Below, piece by piece: positions 48,153-60,522 of a DNA stretch of 64,000 bases. The notes under the pieces were generated by a model, which was given only the letters and a program-made list of their open reading frames with translations, was not told where the DNA came from and did not search any database. Both the position numbers and the translations under genes were made by a program. Source of the stretch: Amanita rubescens (lineage: Eukaryota; Basidiomycota; Agaricomycetes; Agaricales; Amanitaceae); the NCBI GenBank assembly GCA_015039365.1, contig WION01000003.1, positions 372,001 to 436,000 of the forward strand, written 5' to 3'. Each line of letters begins with the position of its first letter. Position 1 is the first letter of the stretch.

Positions 48153-50128
48153 TCATATTCTAGACAAGGGTCTAACCCATTTAACTTGTATCCAATCTGC
48201 AACTACGGCTTCGCCTCCGCGCATCCAGTACTTCTCGGTCAGCTTTGAACTGTATGTTTTCGGGAGTCGCGAAGGCACGAGGGGCTCTTCATACTCTGGA
48301 ACGTTCAAATGAAGCACGCGCGATTCATCCCCATTATCGAGTACGATCTTTGGCCAATACCACTGCGTATGCGGCACGATGCGTATCCGAGCTTGTTTCT
48401 CCGGATTCCGCAGCTCATTGTAGACCCACAAAGGCAACTTAGTGAGGTGAAGGCGCACTAGGAAGCGGCAGTCGTACAAGAGATCTACTGCCAGAGGACT
48501 AGATCCGCTTGAGATGTCTTCGAGTTTCTGCTTTATTGTCTCTGTGGCATCGATGTGAAGAGGGTTGAACACTTTTTCTCCATCCATCTGGCGCATTTTC
48601 ATTGGAGGCTGTCGAGAGGCCAACCAGGCTATGGTCTCGCCTTCACCAACGCCAGTGCGGGCAATCCGATCGGGTGTTTTGATTCTAGTTCCGTTGACAA
48701 GGACCGGTGTCCATAGAACACCTCCACCAGCGACAAACGGTCCCCTGCCATTCTCGAATGGATTCAAGGACCATAGTCGTTTGAGAATTTGATCGCGCAT
48801 ACTTCTCTTTCTTTTGCCGTCTGCACGAATCGAACCCCACGGATAGAACGAAACGTAGCGCATGACGCGGAGAATGAGAGCTATTCGAACGAGGTCATCG
48901 TTTTCGAGAAGAAGCCCGCGTAATGATAGAAGCAATGTTCCTGGTGGAGACGTTATCGCACACCGGTTGAGATATCTGTCCACTAGAAGTCGAGTATTAT
49001 TCAAGAGGGTAAAATCGACTATTGTGTGAACGGTACCTTGGCCGTCGATATCGTCGACTCGTGTCGCCAGATGTTTTACTAGCCCATGCAGACGTTCCAA
49101 TCCCGAGCTCAGGTCAACCGAGACGGATTCAAACTGAGAGAGTGTGGTGTTAATGCGTGATAGCTGCTCTTTTATGCGTGGCGGCAAAGGTTCAGGACAC
49201 GCAGACTACAATTCTGAGTGAGACTCTGATCCAAGTTTGGAAAGCAAAAGCACACCTCAACGTCGTTCAAACTTTTACCGCTGGTCAGCAATTTTCGAAC
49301 AGCGTTTCGAACCGTTATATGTGGTTGAAAATTACTCTCGTCCGTGACGTATTCCAAGTTATTTTCTTCGCACGTAGCGAGTATTCTATCCTAATAGTGC
49401 GTGTCAGTAAGGAATGGACGAATTGGAAATGACATGCCTTGGTAACGTCTAATAGGGGACGTATAATCCATTTATCCATCCCATCCATCCCGGCCCATCC
49501 CAGACTGTCCGCAGTAGGACCGCCCATTCCCCAACGCCGACACACTTTCATACCGGCTGCTCCCAACACCGTTGAACCCATCCCAAAGCGCATAAGAGCC
49601 GTCTCCACTTGATCATCTGCATGGTGCCCAAGCGCAATCACCTTTACCGGACCACCCTTCGCAGCAGGAACCGAACCCATGCTCCGTAATAACATTTCAA
49701 ACCTTGCCACTCTGGCGATTTCTTCCTCGCCCTGTTCTGGGCGTTCAGGGAACTGGCGGGGTCGACCAGGGAACTTTTGCTGTTATGTGCTCGACGCCGG
49801 GGAGCGAGCGAGCGTAATTTAGCACAGGATTCGGCCATGGCGGAGGAAGAGGGCTGGAGATCATGGTCTACCGAGATGGACATGAGACGCTGTACTCCAT
49901 TTCCATGATCTTTGAGGTATCTGTGGAGGAGGAAAAGCAAGCAAGTTGAGTCGGGTCCTCCAGAATTCGCGACACCTGTTCGTTACGCGTCAGGTTGGTT
50001 CTACAGCTCGCTTATGGAACAGTGGAAGGCTTGCCTATGATATTTGACCAGCCAATGTATGGGTTACATTTGTAGAGCATTTGCCTGAACTCATATCTGG
50101 ATATCCCGAGCACTTTACTCGCGGACAT
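48153..50128 (-). CDS. tRNA(Ile)-lysidine synthase-like PP-loop protein (TilS family), two frameshifts
   Basis: ATP-pyrophosphatase-type enzyme family; in bacteria TilS converts C34 of the AUA-reading tRNA to lysidine. The start at 50126-50128 gives SRYEFRQMLYKCNPYIGW. A GC-AG intron (49976-50034) leads into the PP-loop ANSGGPDSTCLLFLLHRY, then SISVDHDLQPSSSAMAESCA, HITAKVPWSTPP and the signature ALGHHADDQVETALMRF. A long C-terminal exon (to 48153) has no motif I know. The frame must shift near 49800-49812 (a GAGCGAGCGAGC run) and near 49740-49760. No obvious mitochondrial presequence was recognised, so the compartment is unclear. Confidence 0.8.
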
Positions 50129-50220
50129 GTCATGTGTGTGACGTGAGAAAAAAATAAAATGGTCGACCTTGTTTCAACGTTCCGTCACGGCCATCAGAAC
50201 CTAATCGATATGATAAATTC

Positions 50221-51052
50221 ATGTCCTACCAACTCACCTCTTCCATTCGCTACGACCAGAATCTTCGCGTAGACGACAATGACGCAGATGGACCTGTTCC
50301 TTTTCTGTTACTCAAATACCACTACGATCGACTCTCGGACGCAGCGGACCGTCACGGATGGAAAGATGCCAAAGCCGCGCTTAGCTACGATTATCTCAAA
50401 GCGACGTGCGAGAAGTGCCATGAAGGCGTACGAAGCTCCCGTTACTCAATGCAGAGTTTGTAACTATATTCACGCAATCTCCACCAGTGGAACTCACGAC
50501 GGACTCCATAGATCCGCGTCTTGTTGACGAAAGAAGGCGTCCTTACAGCAACCACATCCAAAACGTATAACCTCCCATCGGACCCCTTTATCGCTGCTCG
50601 ATTCAGGCCCGACTCGGCCGGGAATAGTAGTAGTAGTACTCTCCAAGGGCCAATCTGGACCAGTTCGCATCGATACGCAGCCAACGCCAAGTTCAGTCTT
50701 CACCGCGACAAAGACAACGCGTCGGGAACATTACGACGCTGCCCGATCGCGAGTTAATTTGCTTCCCTTGTCGCAAGCAACCGCTACAGAGGACGTGCTG
50801 TTGTACAACACGGAAGGAGAAGTCACGGAATCTTCTGCATCCAATATTGCTTTATACCGTGGTGGGAAGTGGCTGACGCCCCCTTTAAGCACGGGATGTC
50901 TTAGAGGTGTTATTAGACGCTGGCTTCTCGAGCATGATCTCGTCGTCGAAGCGGAAAAAGGTGATCTCATGAAAGATACTATCAACGCGGGGGACTGGGT
51001 TTTGCTATCTAATGGAGTCAGCGGGTGTCGACTTGGGAGGATTGAAATTTAA
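50221..51052 (+). CDS. ABZ2: Aminodeoxychorismate lyase-like (Abz2), two frameshifts
   Basis: Fold-type IV PLP enzyme of folate synthesis that splits aminodeoxychorismate into p-aminobenzoate and pyruvate. Start at 50221. Parts: MSYQLTSSIRYDQNLR, PFLLLKYHYDRLSDAADRHG, then after an intron ending near 50512 IRVLLTKEGVLTATTSKTYN. The likely PLP-lysine block follows (VFTATKTTRREHYDAARSRV), then EDVLLYNTEGEVTESSASNI and WVLLSNGVSGCRLGRIEI. The PLP-lysine block is out of frame with what precedes it; one-base shifts are needed near 50415-50425 and in the (AGT)n run at 50625-50640. The same fold includes branched-chain aminotransferases, but the short C-terminus and GVxGCRLG fit lyases. Confidence 0.78.
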
Positions 51053-51481
51053 CAATGATCGCACCACTCTTTAGACCCAGCATATAAATATATTGTATCG
51101 TAGCGATAGTTAGTACAAGGTTGCCAACCGATAGTTAGTCCATGTCCATGCACTGTCCCTTGTCCGTCTGTACACGTAACTCTGGACGAAATGTAGATGA
51201 ACGTAGGCATGAAAATCATTAGGTTGGAAAGCATAGTAACTAAAAAAAAAAGTATACTTCACTCCAAAACGTAAAAAAATCATTATGCAAGACCAAGAAC
51301 CGAGAAATTCAAACTAAAACAGGAACACGACAGTGAAAGCATGGTTTTTGAAAACAAAAATGCTGAAATCTTCACAAGTAGAGCCAAAAAAAAAGATGCG
51401 AAGGATTGAAACAGGCCCATCATCCAGCGATACGGGCACTGTCTACTACTTTTGAAAAGAAATCAAATTCACACACCATTC
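51053..51481. other. A-rich convergent 3' intergenic region
   Basis: About 430 bp between the lyase and YTH stop codons, with several A runs (around 51242-51251 and 51386-51394). It presumably holds both 3' UTRs. No gene or structured RNA recognised. Confidence 0.5.
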
Positions 51482-54020
51482 TCAGTCATCTAATACCCCA
51501 TGAATCCTTGAGACCCCGACTGGGATGGTCCAGGGACTAGGATGCCTCATGACACTTTGGTGCATGGCCTGCGCCGTCGGTAAGGCATATTGTGATCCCA
51601 TACCTAGGCCCATACCCATGCCCATGCCTAGTTGCATTTGCAACATTGGACTCATTTGTGGGATCTGATATGCCATGGGATTTTGAGAACTGGTTAAGCC
51701 AAAGGCGTTCTGCTGTTGCTGTAACGACTGAGGAATCGCCGCTTGGATTTGGGGAGAATGGATGGACGAGCTGGTTTGTGAGGGTGAAGAGGGTGTACCT
51801 CCCTGCGCTTGTATTTTCTGCAAAGATTGTAGCTATGTAACAAAAGTTATTCCTTGCGTGTAGATTATCGTGCAAACGTACTTCGTAGAATGCGAAATCT
51901 TGTAATAGGGATGTCTTGGCTGGATGAGTATGGAAGATTCGTAGCATTTCCTGCCCTGCGTCAGGTAGTAGTTCTTGCGTGTCCCGAGAGTTCGTCACGG
52001 GTTTTCGTTCTTGCGTGTTGCTGGCAAAACGTTAGCAAGTTCTAATGGGGAGGACGATTACTTACTTTAGCTTGATGTGACGGAGGTTTACGTTTGGAAT
52101 ATCTCGAACAAAGATCCATCGGACTTTGAAGACACCCTTCCACTTGTCAGATGCCCACACAGTGCTGCTTCGCGTATAGTCGACCTATAGTCGACACGTC
52201 AATAATTGAGAACTAATCGCAGGCAGTGGACGTACAGGCGTTAACATTTCTGCCATACCACAAAAATGTCCACTAATTATATCGGGTCAAATTCGTTCCG
52301 TTACGACATGTGGTGATCGTTACCTAGCATTCACGCTGAAGAACAGGTAAACGGGCCCACGTGCATTGGCTTCTTTGAATGCCTTGTCGAGCCTTTTGTT
52401 TCCAGGGTCTGTAGAACTCCAAATCTCATACTTTAGAGACTTGTGAACGTCATCTTCCGTGTATGACTTGATTACAAAGTATCGGGCCTTAAAAATAGGT
52501 TATTAGCCGATGATTGTAATGCAAGAGAAATGAGCCACACAAATGTTGGTTTGGTATCAAAGTCAATAGGATTGTATCCCTTTGTTGCGATCAAGGTCGG
52601 TACATCGATAGGTGCGTTGATGAAGCCTGGAGCTGTAGCCTGGCCTGGACTGGATTGTTGTCCTCCAAATGGCGATGTGGCACTCAGTCTAGGCTGTTGC
52701 ATGTATTGGGACCCAGAGGCACTGCCCGAGCTACCATTCTTCCCATGCTGGCTTGTCCCTTGCTGATAGCCATATTGAAGGCTAGAATTGGATGTCCTGT
52801 TGCTTAGTGCGCGTTCCTTATGCTCCCAAGAGCCTCGTTCGTTGCCCGAATTCATGTATGGACCCCTTCCTTGCGAAAGCGGCGTTTGGCGGCCATCATA
52901 CTCAGTCATGAGTTGATTCTTGCCACCTCCATTACCATTGCTGACATTATTACCGTGTCTAGAACCCATGACATGCGTGGGAGGTGGGTAGGGAGGGTTG
53001 AACCGAGGCGGGTGAACGCTTTGTCCTCCTGGATGATAATTAGTATTTTGACTGTTGGACAATTCGAGAGTGGACAGGGCACGCTGAACATCGTCGATGG
53101 AGGCTCCTGTGCTGGTGTAACCCGAATTTCGCCATTCGTTGCTGGGAGTCCAGGGAGACCCACGACCTATGGGAGGACTCGCAGGATATGGTTGGCGGGG
53201 GAAATAATCGTCATCATACGAATCGTACGTAACAGCATCTTCGGTGCCATAGTTATATTCCTCTTCTTGGTCACGTTCAGCTGGTTCCGGAGGAGGGGTG
53301 TTCTGGGAGTGTGGCGGCGCGGCGGCAGCCTGGAGCGTTCCCGAGCGTTTAAGCCCACCTTTGCGAGTACCTGCAGCGGCAGTCCCGTAAGTCAAAGAGA
53401 CATGCCTGCGAACCCCGGACCCGACAGAAGGTGATGGTTCATGAGTGGCGTTTGCAAAGTGAGGTGACAGCGGAGGGGCAGTAGATTGAGATTCCAACGA
53501 AGGCTGCTGCTGTTCAGCGGCAGCGTGCTAATGAGAGTCATTTGGTATATAGTTCAATGTGCCACAAAGTATATACCTCTTCGTCTCGGACAGCGTATTC
53601 TGCAAGGTTCCAAGGTTCTTCGTCGCCTTCATGACCTGCGATGGCTGCCAATGAGTTGACTGTCTTGGGTGTCCTATTACCGGCCCTGGACCCAAAGGCT
53701 ATGTATGGGGGTAGAAAATATTCGAGTAGAAAAGAAACGGAAGACATACCACGGTGATACTTGGTAGGAAGTGAACTCTGCCTGTGAAGAGAAGTCTTCT
53801 CTCCGACGGCACCGACCCCACCTACCCAATCGTCATCTACTGGCTCGTCTTCATTGGAGAAGGGTTGATCAGCGACTTCTTCAGAGATCGATTCTCTAGC
53901 AGCGGCTCTTGCGGATCGAGAAGATGCGGAGATTGTGTGGTGACGCCTAACTGCTGCACCGATGTTGGTGGTAGACGGAGGGATTGGAGGAATTGGAGGA
54001 ATTGATGTCTGTGAGGACAT
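51482..54020 (-). CDS. YTH-domain m6A reader (YTHDF-like)
   Basis: RNA-binding protein recognising N6-methyladenosine. The start (54018-54020) begins a long disordered, Pro/Gln/Ser-rich region of about 500 residues. The YTH domain follows across exons between 52490 and 52060: [85 protein letters not shown] and [11 protein letters not shown]. The three tryptophans expected to form the methyl cage are there ([11 protein letters not shown]). After the domain a short block ([20 protein letters not shown]) continues the YTHDF-type pattern, and the tail is Gln/Met-rich ([20 protein letters not shown]). Confidence 0.9.
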
Positions 54021-54081
54021 TCAAAAGTGGAGGACGGGTTGTGACCAAAAGTGTGATCGGGGAATCACAATAACGCTTTCA

Positions 54082-56641
54082 ATGTTCTCGGCATGTCGAA
54101 GTTCCCGTGTTCAGTTGCTTCGTTCTTTATCATCACGCCGTCTCTTCGTAACAACATACCCATATTCTACTAGACTTCGTTCAACTCTTCGTTACACTGG
54201 CTACTTCTGTGCTTCCACTATATCCGGCTTCATCTTGCTCGGTGCAGGTATCCTCATCCATGACGCACTAACTTACTCAGACATGCACCTTGACCGTGTC
54301 CCTGTATCACCTCTCGCCCTTCATCCAGAAAAAGGCGGTCCCAAGAACTTACCCGTTGTCCGCGTTCAGGTCGATGACGAGGAAAATGAAGAAGCAAGGA
54401 AATCAGCCCAAAGGCCAAGACTAGTCATCATAGGCGGGGGTTGGGGTGCAATGGGTGTTCTCCAGAATTTGCACCCAGGAGATTATCATGTAACGGTGGT
54501 ATCAGCAGATACATTTACCACGTTTACTCCTTTGCTTCCATGTATGCGTCTAGATAATGTGTTAACACAGAGCTAACAATGGCCTAGCTGCCGCCGTTGG
54601 TACTGTCCAGGTCCGCTCCCTGGTGGAGCCCATAAGAAAGATTATTGCACGTTTACATGGTCATTTTGTCGAAGGAAAAGCCATCGACTTGGTCATGTCG
54701 GAGCGCTTGCTCGAAGTCCAGACTGTCCGTTCAGACGGTCAAAATTCAAACTATTACATTCCGTAGGTTGTTCTACTTTTTCCTCTGATATTTCCTAACG
54801 TTCCTCTCCGGATAGTTACGATAAACTTGTCGTCGCGGTCGGCTCTTCATCCGCTACCCACGGTGTCCCCGGTCTAGAAAACTGCTTCCAGCTGAAGACA
54901 ATTCAAGATGCACAAAAGATACGTAGACGCATCTTGGGTCAGCTCATTCATTAATTTTAAAGACCCCCATCTAACTGTTGATAGATAACTTTGAAAGCGC
55001 GAGCTTGCCTACAACAAGTCCTGAAGAGCGCAAACGCCTCCTCAGTTTCGTCATTTGTGGTGGTGGACCCACCGGCGTTGAGACTGCTGCCGTATGTTGC
55101 AGCTGACTCGGAAGGTTTACTGTATGTTCACGTTCCTAACAGGAAATTTACGACTTTATGCCAAGAGGATATCATGCGCTATGTAAGCCAGGCTTCCTCA
55201 ATTTCTACCCTCCTAATAGCGCCATCAGTTCCCGAAAATATGTAGACAAGAAGTCAACATCCATGTCATCCAGTCAAGGGAGCATATTTTGAATACCGTG
55301 AGCATCGGTCAATACCAGCACATACAGATATATTAATATCGCCAGTAGTATTCAGAGGCTATCAGTAAATATGCCGAGGTTTGTCACACCGGCGAACTAC
55401 ATGCGAGATCTTAACTTGGTTACTCCAGGCAAAATTCAAAAGAGACGGCGTGAATCTGATCACTTTGGCCCGGTACAGTCACCAGCCAAATTCTTAACAC
55501 TCCAACTTATACTTTGTAGCGTGAGCTCCGTGGATCCTGACAAGGTAATTTACACGACCAAAGATTCTGATGGTAACATCAAGAAACATGAAATACGATC
55601 GAATTTCACACTTTGGTCCACTGGGATTGCGATGAATCCATTCACCGAGAAGGTGACAACCTACTTGCCCAATCAAGTGCACAAGAAAGCTATCGAAGTA
55701 GACGCATATCTCCGAGTCAAGGGAGCACCGCGTGGTGAATTGTATGCCGTTGGCGATTGTGCTACGGTACGTCTTATACCCGCGTCAACAAAAAAAAACA
55801 GCTTCCTGATTTTCGAAGATTGAAACATCATTCGTGGACTATTTCTTGGAACTGGTTGATGAGTCTGATAAAGATAAAAACGGCAAAATTGACATGGGTG
55901 AATGGGAATTCATGGGTAAGTTTTGTTAGATCTTGATACTTGATTCCAAATGGTGATATATAAATAGTGCAAAAAATCAAAAAACGAATTCCGATGGCTG
56001 ACAAGCACGTCGAAAGGGTCAGTTACTTCTTTCCGCACACTGATGATTAAGTCTTTTAAACCCGGATCAGGTTAAAGAGTTGTTTGAGCGATTTGACACG
56101 GACGCTGATAACAGTCTTTCATTGAACGAGTTACTAGGCATTGTTGCAACATATAAGTAAAGATATAACAACACTACCTGCCGTGAGTTGATCCCAGAAC
56201 TTTGCACATTACAGTGGGTTCGTTGATTGAGGTCACCCAAAACGCAGACCGCACAAGTCGCCTCGCAAGAAGGCAAATATGTCGGGAAAATGTTACACGA
56301 GTTTGCAAAAAAGTCGGAAACATTCCAGGCCAATGAAATCAGCGCCGAGATGGCGGATGAATTGCTTGGCGATCCATTCCGATACCACCACCTTGGCAGT
56401 TTGGCTTATATTGGTAATGCTGCTGTGTTTGATCTAGGTCGTCTGTCAATTACCGGCGGTCTGGCCGCGATGTATGCGTGGCGCAGCGTTTACTGGAGTG
56501 AACAAGTATCAGCCAGGACCAGGGCACTTTTAATGGCTGATTGGATTGTTCGGTGCGTCGATATCGTGCCAAAAAGAAAAAAAGGTTTGTAAGCTAAACT
56601 GATGTAGGGGGATTTGGGGACGCGACCTCTCCAAACTTTGA
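54082..56641 (+). CDS. NDE1: External alternative NADH dehydrogenase with EF hands (Nde1-type), one frameshift
   Basis: Type II flavoprotein on the outer face of the inner mitochondrial membrane that passes electrons from cytosolic NADH to ubiquinone without pumping protons. The N-terminal presequence (MFSACRSSRVQLLRSLSSRR) is followed by a helix (ASTISGFILLGAGILIHDAL), the FAD motif LVIIGGGWGAMGVLQNL, YDKLVVAVGSSSATHGVPGL and the NADH motif FVICGGGPTGVETAAEIYDF. EF-hand-like loops DKDKNGKIDMGE and DTDADNSLSLNE indicate calcium control, as in the fungal Ca-dependent subgroup. The C-terminus has the membrane-binding HLGSLAYIGNAAVFDLG. One base too many near 55150-55162 breaks IYDFCQEDIMRY. The join after ISKYAE (55375) is not resolved. 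Confidence 0.88.
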
Positions 56642-56702
56642 AATAATTGTCCCAACGGACATGTCCTATTATTTGTAATATTGCCCATAGACGAACTGTG
56701 TA

Positions 56703-58617
56703 TCACTTTTGTCCAGTCCATTTCCATACATGAACACCTCCCTTTCTCTTATCATCCCCTTCCCAATGACGGCCTCTTTTCCAAACCTCAATGTAACCCT
56801 GTTCTACAAACATTTGTCGAATACCTTCTTGTTCTAATAGACAGCCAAAGAATAATAGATGTGTTGGCCATTCATGCCTCCATGGATACCGCCCATCGGA
56901 TGACGGTTCCGCCAGCGTCCCAGGAGCGGTCGCCGGATGGGGTGACAGTGGAAAAGAAGTGTTGACCTTTGGCGGAAAATACGTCCGAAGGTAGGATATC
57001 GGGGAATCATAAAAGACATCCGTTTGATCACTGGTAATGAAACAAGTCTTGCCCACTGTTAGAACAGTCAGCAAAGGAGTATCAATCGACATTTCACGTA
57101 CTGTAAAGGAGGCTCGCAGCCGAGAGCCCACAATCGCCCGTAAGCAAGCTCCTCGCGATGGAGGTACGCTTGACCTGGTATGGAATGACAAGGCATTAAA
57201 ACGCCAACGGTGATGCTATCCAGAGTTTGGCGAGGGAGTGAGCGGAGAAATGACATGGCGCTTATTGGAGCGCTACAGTAGAATAGCACCACGTATAAAG
57301 ACAACGGACATGTCAACATTAGCCAAACTAGATATCGTCGCGGTATCGCAATATTAAGCAGCGTTTTCCTTTTTCCTTGCTTTTTTGTCGATGGAATCAT
57401 CGAGAGGTCATCGAGGGATTTCGTAGCCAAGACATGCAAGAGAGGTAAAAGCGGATGGATGAACCGCCATTCTTTGTGGCCGGCGAAAGAATAAATCCCC
57501 ATAGTCCAAAGCACGACTTCCGTCATTGTTTTCAGTGCAACGAGTTGCTTTGATGAATTGGCGATCCACATGCCATGCAAGGCGAATGGAAGTGCTGTCG
57601 TGCACAAAATAGGCAATCCCTGCGAGAAATAATAATGCCAAGAGCTCAAACCGTAGAAGAGGGACACAGATGATATGTTGGTAAAGATGAAGTTGAGAGG
57701 TGTGCAGGTGAGTTTGCCGTAATATAGGGAGTCAAGAAAAGTGAGGGTCGCTAACGCGAATGCGCTGGGAAAATTAGTTTTTGCCTTGTCAATTATGTTC
57801 GCCTCTTACCCCACGATTAGCGCATCCTGTACGACGACTTTGACCAGACGCGGATGAGGCAACAAAATCCAAATAAGCTTCGAGATTAGGTAGACCCAGA
57901 TAATAGCGTTGAGGGGTCTGACCATGCATGCCAGAGCTATGAATAAGAACATGATAGGGAGATCGGACCTATAGCGGGATATGTAAGGGAACGAGGCGAA
58001 TGCACTGCCACCATACCGTTTAAAGTAGACATTTGGGCTTGAGCGAGCAGTAGCATCCCATGGATAATAAGCAAATGCAATCGTGGTCAGAGATGTCTCT
58101 AGAGAATTGGACAATGATCGTGACAAGGCCAGAGCATGGAAAAGGCAGGTGAAGGATAGAAGCAACTATTGGGTGTATCAGGTATGCGCATCACCACAAT
58201 AAATTTGACACACAGCAGTGGGGACACAACGTTCACCAAGTATTCTCCTTGTAAGATGGCCTAGCCAAATGTCCGTGAGGGCAGCGAGACTTCCGTGCAA
58301 TATCCGGGGACAAGTAATCTAGACAATGGTATGGAACGCCGAATAGCGGGGCTAATGGTGTACCTACCAGAAGCCAGTCACCGAGTGCACCCGTTTCTGC
58401 AAGACCAGTCGCTTTGAGGAGCGCTGTAAAGTGGGATATTGAGGGCAGGATACACAATGCTCCGAATGGAAGTAAACCATTCCCAGGTGAGAGCGCCGTA
58501 TCCAAATACAAATTGATGTGCCGGTTCGAGAGACTGGAAGTATTCATCTGGCTGGAAGGAGGTGCGGGTGAAGAGAGCGATCACGACGCGGAGTATCAGC
58601 GCGGCGCGGGCGTACAT
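56703..58617 (-). CDS. GPI10: GPI mannosyltransferase 3 (PIG-B / Gpi10), one frameshift
   Basis: Multispanning ER enzyme adding the third mannose to the GPI core. The start (58615-58617) leads to LILRVVIALFTRTSFQPDEY with the glycosyltransferase-family FQPDEYFQSLEPAH motif, then TWEWFTSIRSIVYPALNIP, LALSRSLSNSLETSLTTIAF, ACMVRPLNAIIWVYLISKL, GLSSWHYYFSQGLPILCTTA, SFAGHKEWRFIHPLLPLLHV and VGVLMPCHSIPGQAYLHREE, ending HVWKWTGQK. The frame shifts once near 58410-58440 (LYSA to LLKATGLAETGAL). It is the second GPI mannosyltransferase in the window but not adjacent to the first. Confidence 0.88.
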
Positions 58618-58897
58618 GTATGGGCAGTATGATGGTATATTTGGTCGTACGGGTGTTTGGCAAGGCCAGTGTTTGGTCAGGCGTGCAGGCGCGTGTTTGG
58701 CAAAGGCGCGTTGTGCCTGCGCGCTTGTGTGAGCGTGGGTTGGCGTTTACCATCTTGCAAGGTAAGTGACCTCTTGTTCGAATCCGCTTCCTACACTCTC
58801 GCACCCCCTCACCCCCCAATGCCTCCATCAGACCTCTCCAAGCACCCCCTCCTCCGTCCTCACTGGCCTCGCACCCCACAAATACTATCATCATAAA
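58618..58897. promoter_or_regulatory. Divergent promoter with short direct repeats (PIG-B / KH protein)
   Basis: Between the two start codons lies a cluster of GTGTTTGG repeats at 58653, 58669 and 58693, two of them followed by CAA(A)GGC, in a GT-rich tract (58641-58745). The side nearer the KH gene is C-rich. No coding potential. The repeats could be protein-binding sites or slippage products. Confidence 0.45.
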
Positions 58898-60305
58898 ATG
58901 CCTGACGCTGACACGAACCGAAAGCGCTCTCGTTCCCCCTCCGACAGCGAACAGCACAAGAACAAACGCCCAAATACAGGCGCCCCAAACCCGTCGGATG
59001 ACGTCCGGGACCCCAACTCTGCTACGGCCGCACCAGACTTCAACATGACCGATGCGCCTGTTGCCAATAATGACGACAATGTCTCGTCGACCCCAAGCCC
59101 AAACCAGTCAGAAAAACCCAAGGAAGAGGCTTCGGGTGACAGTGGGAGCACATCTGACCTAGGAAACGGTGATAAATCGGATTCTGCAACGACCTCCGCT
59201 GCGCCATCTTCATCGACGACGTCAGCATCTTCACCGCCGACTGCACAAATCCATATGCGATGTTTGATCGTCACGCAAGATGCCTCCATTATTATTGGCA
59301 GGTCTGGCGCGCACGTTAATGAAATCCGCGAGAGGAGTGGCGCGCGCGTCGTTGTGTCCGAAAGCATTCCGGGAAACCCTGAACGGATATTGAACGTCAG
59401 TGGACCACTAGATGCAGTATCCAAAGTGCGTTGTTTTGTCACAAAATCTATGCCTATTTACTCCTGTTCAAGGCTTTTGGACTCATTGTACGTCGCATTA
59501 ATGATGAACCATTCGATGTGCCATCTGTTCCGGGCAGCCGCGCCGTCACAATCAAGTTCATGATACCCAACTCTCGCATGGGCTCTGTCATCGGTAAACA
59601 AGGTTGCAAGATCAAAGAAATTCAAGAAGCCAGCGGTGCTCGGTTGAATGCAAGCGAAGGCATGCTCCCCGGTTCAACGGAGGTACTACATATATTACCA
59701 TTTTATGGTGCTTGAATATTCATCATGACTATTACCAGCGCGTCCTTAGCGTGGCAGGTGTTGCGGATGCTATTCATATCGCCACATACTACATCGGTAA
59801 CATCCTAATAGAAGCCCAGGAACGTACGCCCCAGTCTTCTTATTCTGTCTACCGACCCGGAAACTCTCGCCGGCCAATGCACTCAGGCTCCTCTTATGTG
59901 CCCAGTTATAATCCGTATGGCCCGCCGCCGCCACCACACCACCCATCACAGCAGTTGCAGACCCAGCAGATATACATTCCAAACGATCTCGTGGGCTGCA
60001 TAATTGGCAAGGGAGGGAGCAAAATTAATGAAATCAGACAGATGAGTGCAAGTCAGATTAAAATCATGGAACCAGGGGCTGTTGGTGTTGGCGTGAATGG
60101 TGCTCCAGCTCCTACGGGGGGAGAGGGGGAAAGATTAGTTGTCATCACGGGCCAGCCTGCCAACATCCAGATGGCCGTCCAACTTCTGTACCACGTGCGT
60201 CGTGTCATGATCTTTCATATAAGTTACTTATCTGTGGAACGCCACCAGCGGCTGGAACAGGAGAAGCAAAAGCAGCTTCGTGCGCAGCAGCAGCAATCCC
60301 CGTAA
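58898..60305 (+). CDS. Triple KH-domain RNA-binding protein (PCBP / Hek2 / Rnc1 type)
   Basis: Poly(C)-binding-protein-like regulator of mRNA stability or localisation. The start at 58898 gives a charged, Ser/Thr-rich N-terminus of about 120 residues (RKRSRSPSDSEQHKNKRP). Three KH domains follow, each with its GxxG loop: IIIGRSGAHVNEIRERSGAR, SVIGKQGCKIKEIQEASGAR and CIIGKGGSKINEIRQMSASQ. A proline-rich linker (YGPPPPPHHPSQQLQTQQ) separates the second and third, and a Gln-rich tail ends at 60303-60305. Introns at about 59427-59469, 59683-59738 and 60195-60249; no frame breaks. Confidence 0.92.
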
Positions 60306-60522
60306 AAATGCTATCGTTTAGTTTTTTGGCTTTCTTGTTCTTCCATTCTGTCCTGACACATGGGACTCATTTCTTGAGGTTTTCCTGTACACATATATTC
60401 GTATGCATCCCATCTCTATTATCGACGATACTAGCGCCCAGTGCAATACGTTAGTAGACTTTATTATGTAATCAACACAATTTGCGTGCGCCACCGGGTG
60501 GAATTTGTCCTCATCCCATAAT

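Noticed and set aside
58764..58800. GTTCGAATCC-like tRNA B-box
   Set aside because: No matching T-stem, A-box or cloverleaf can be folded around it.
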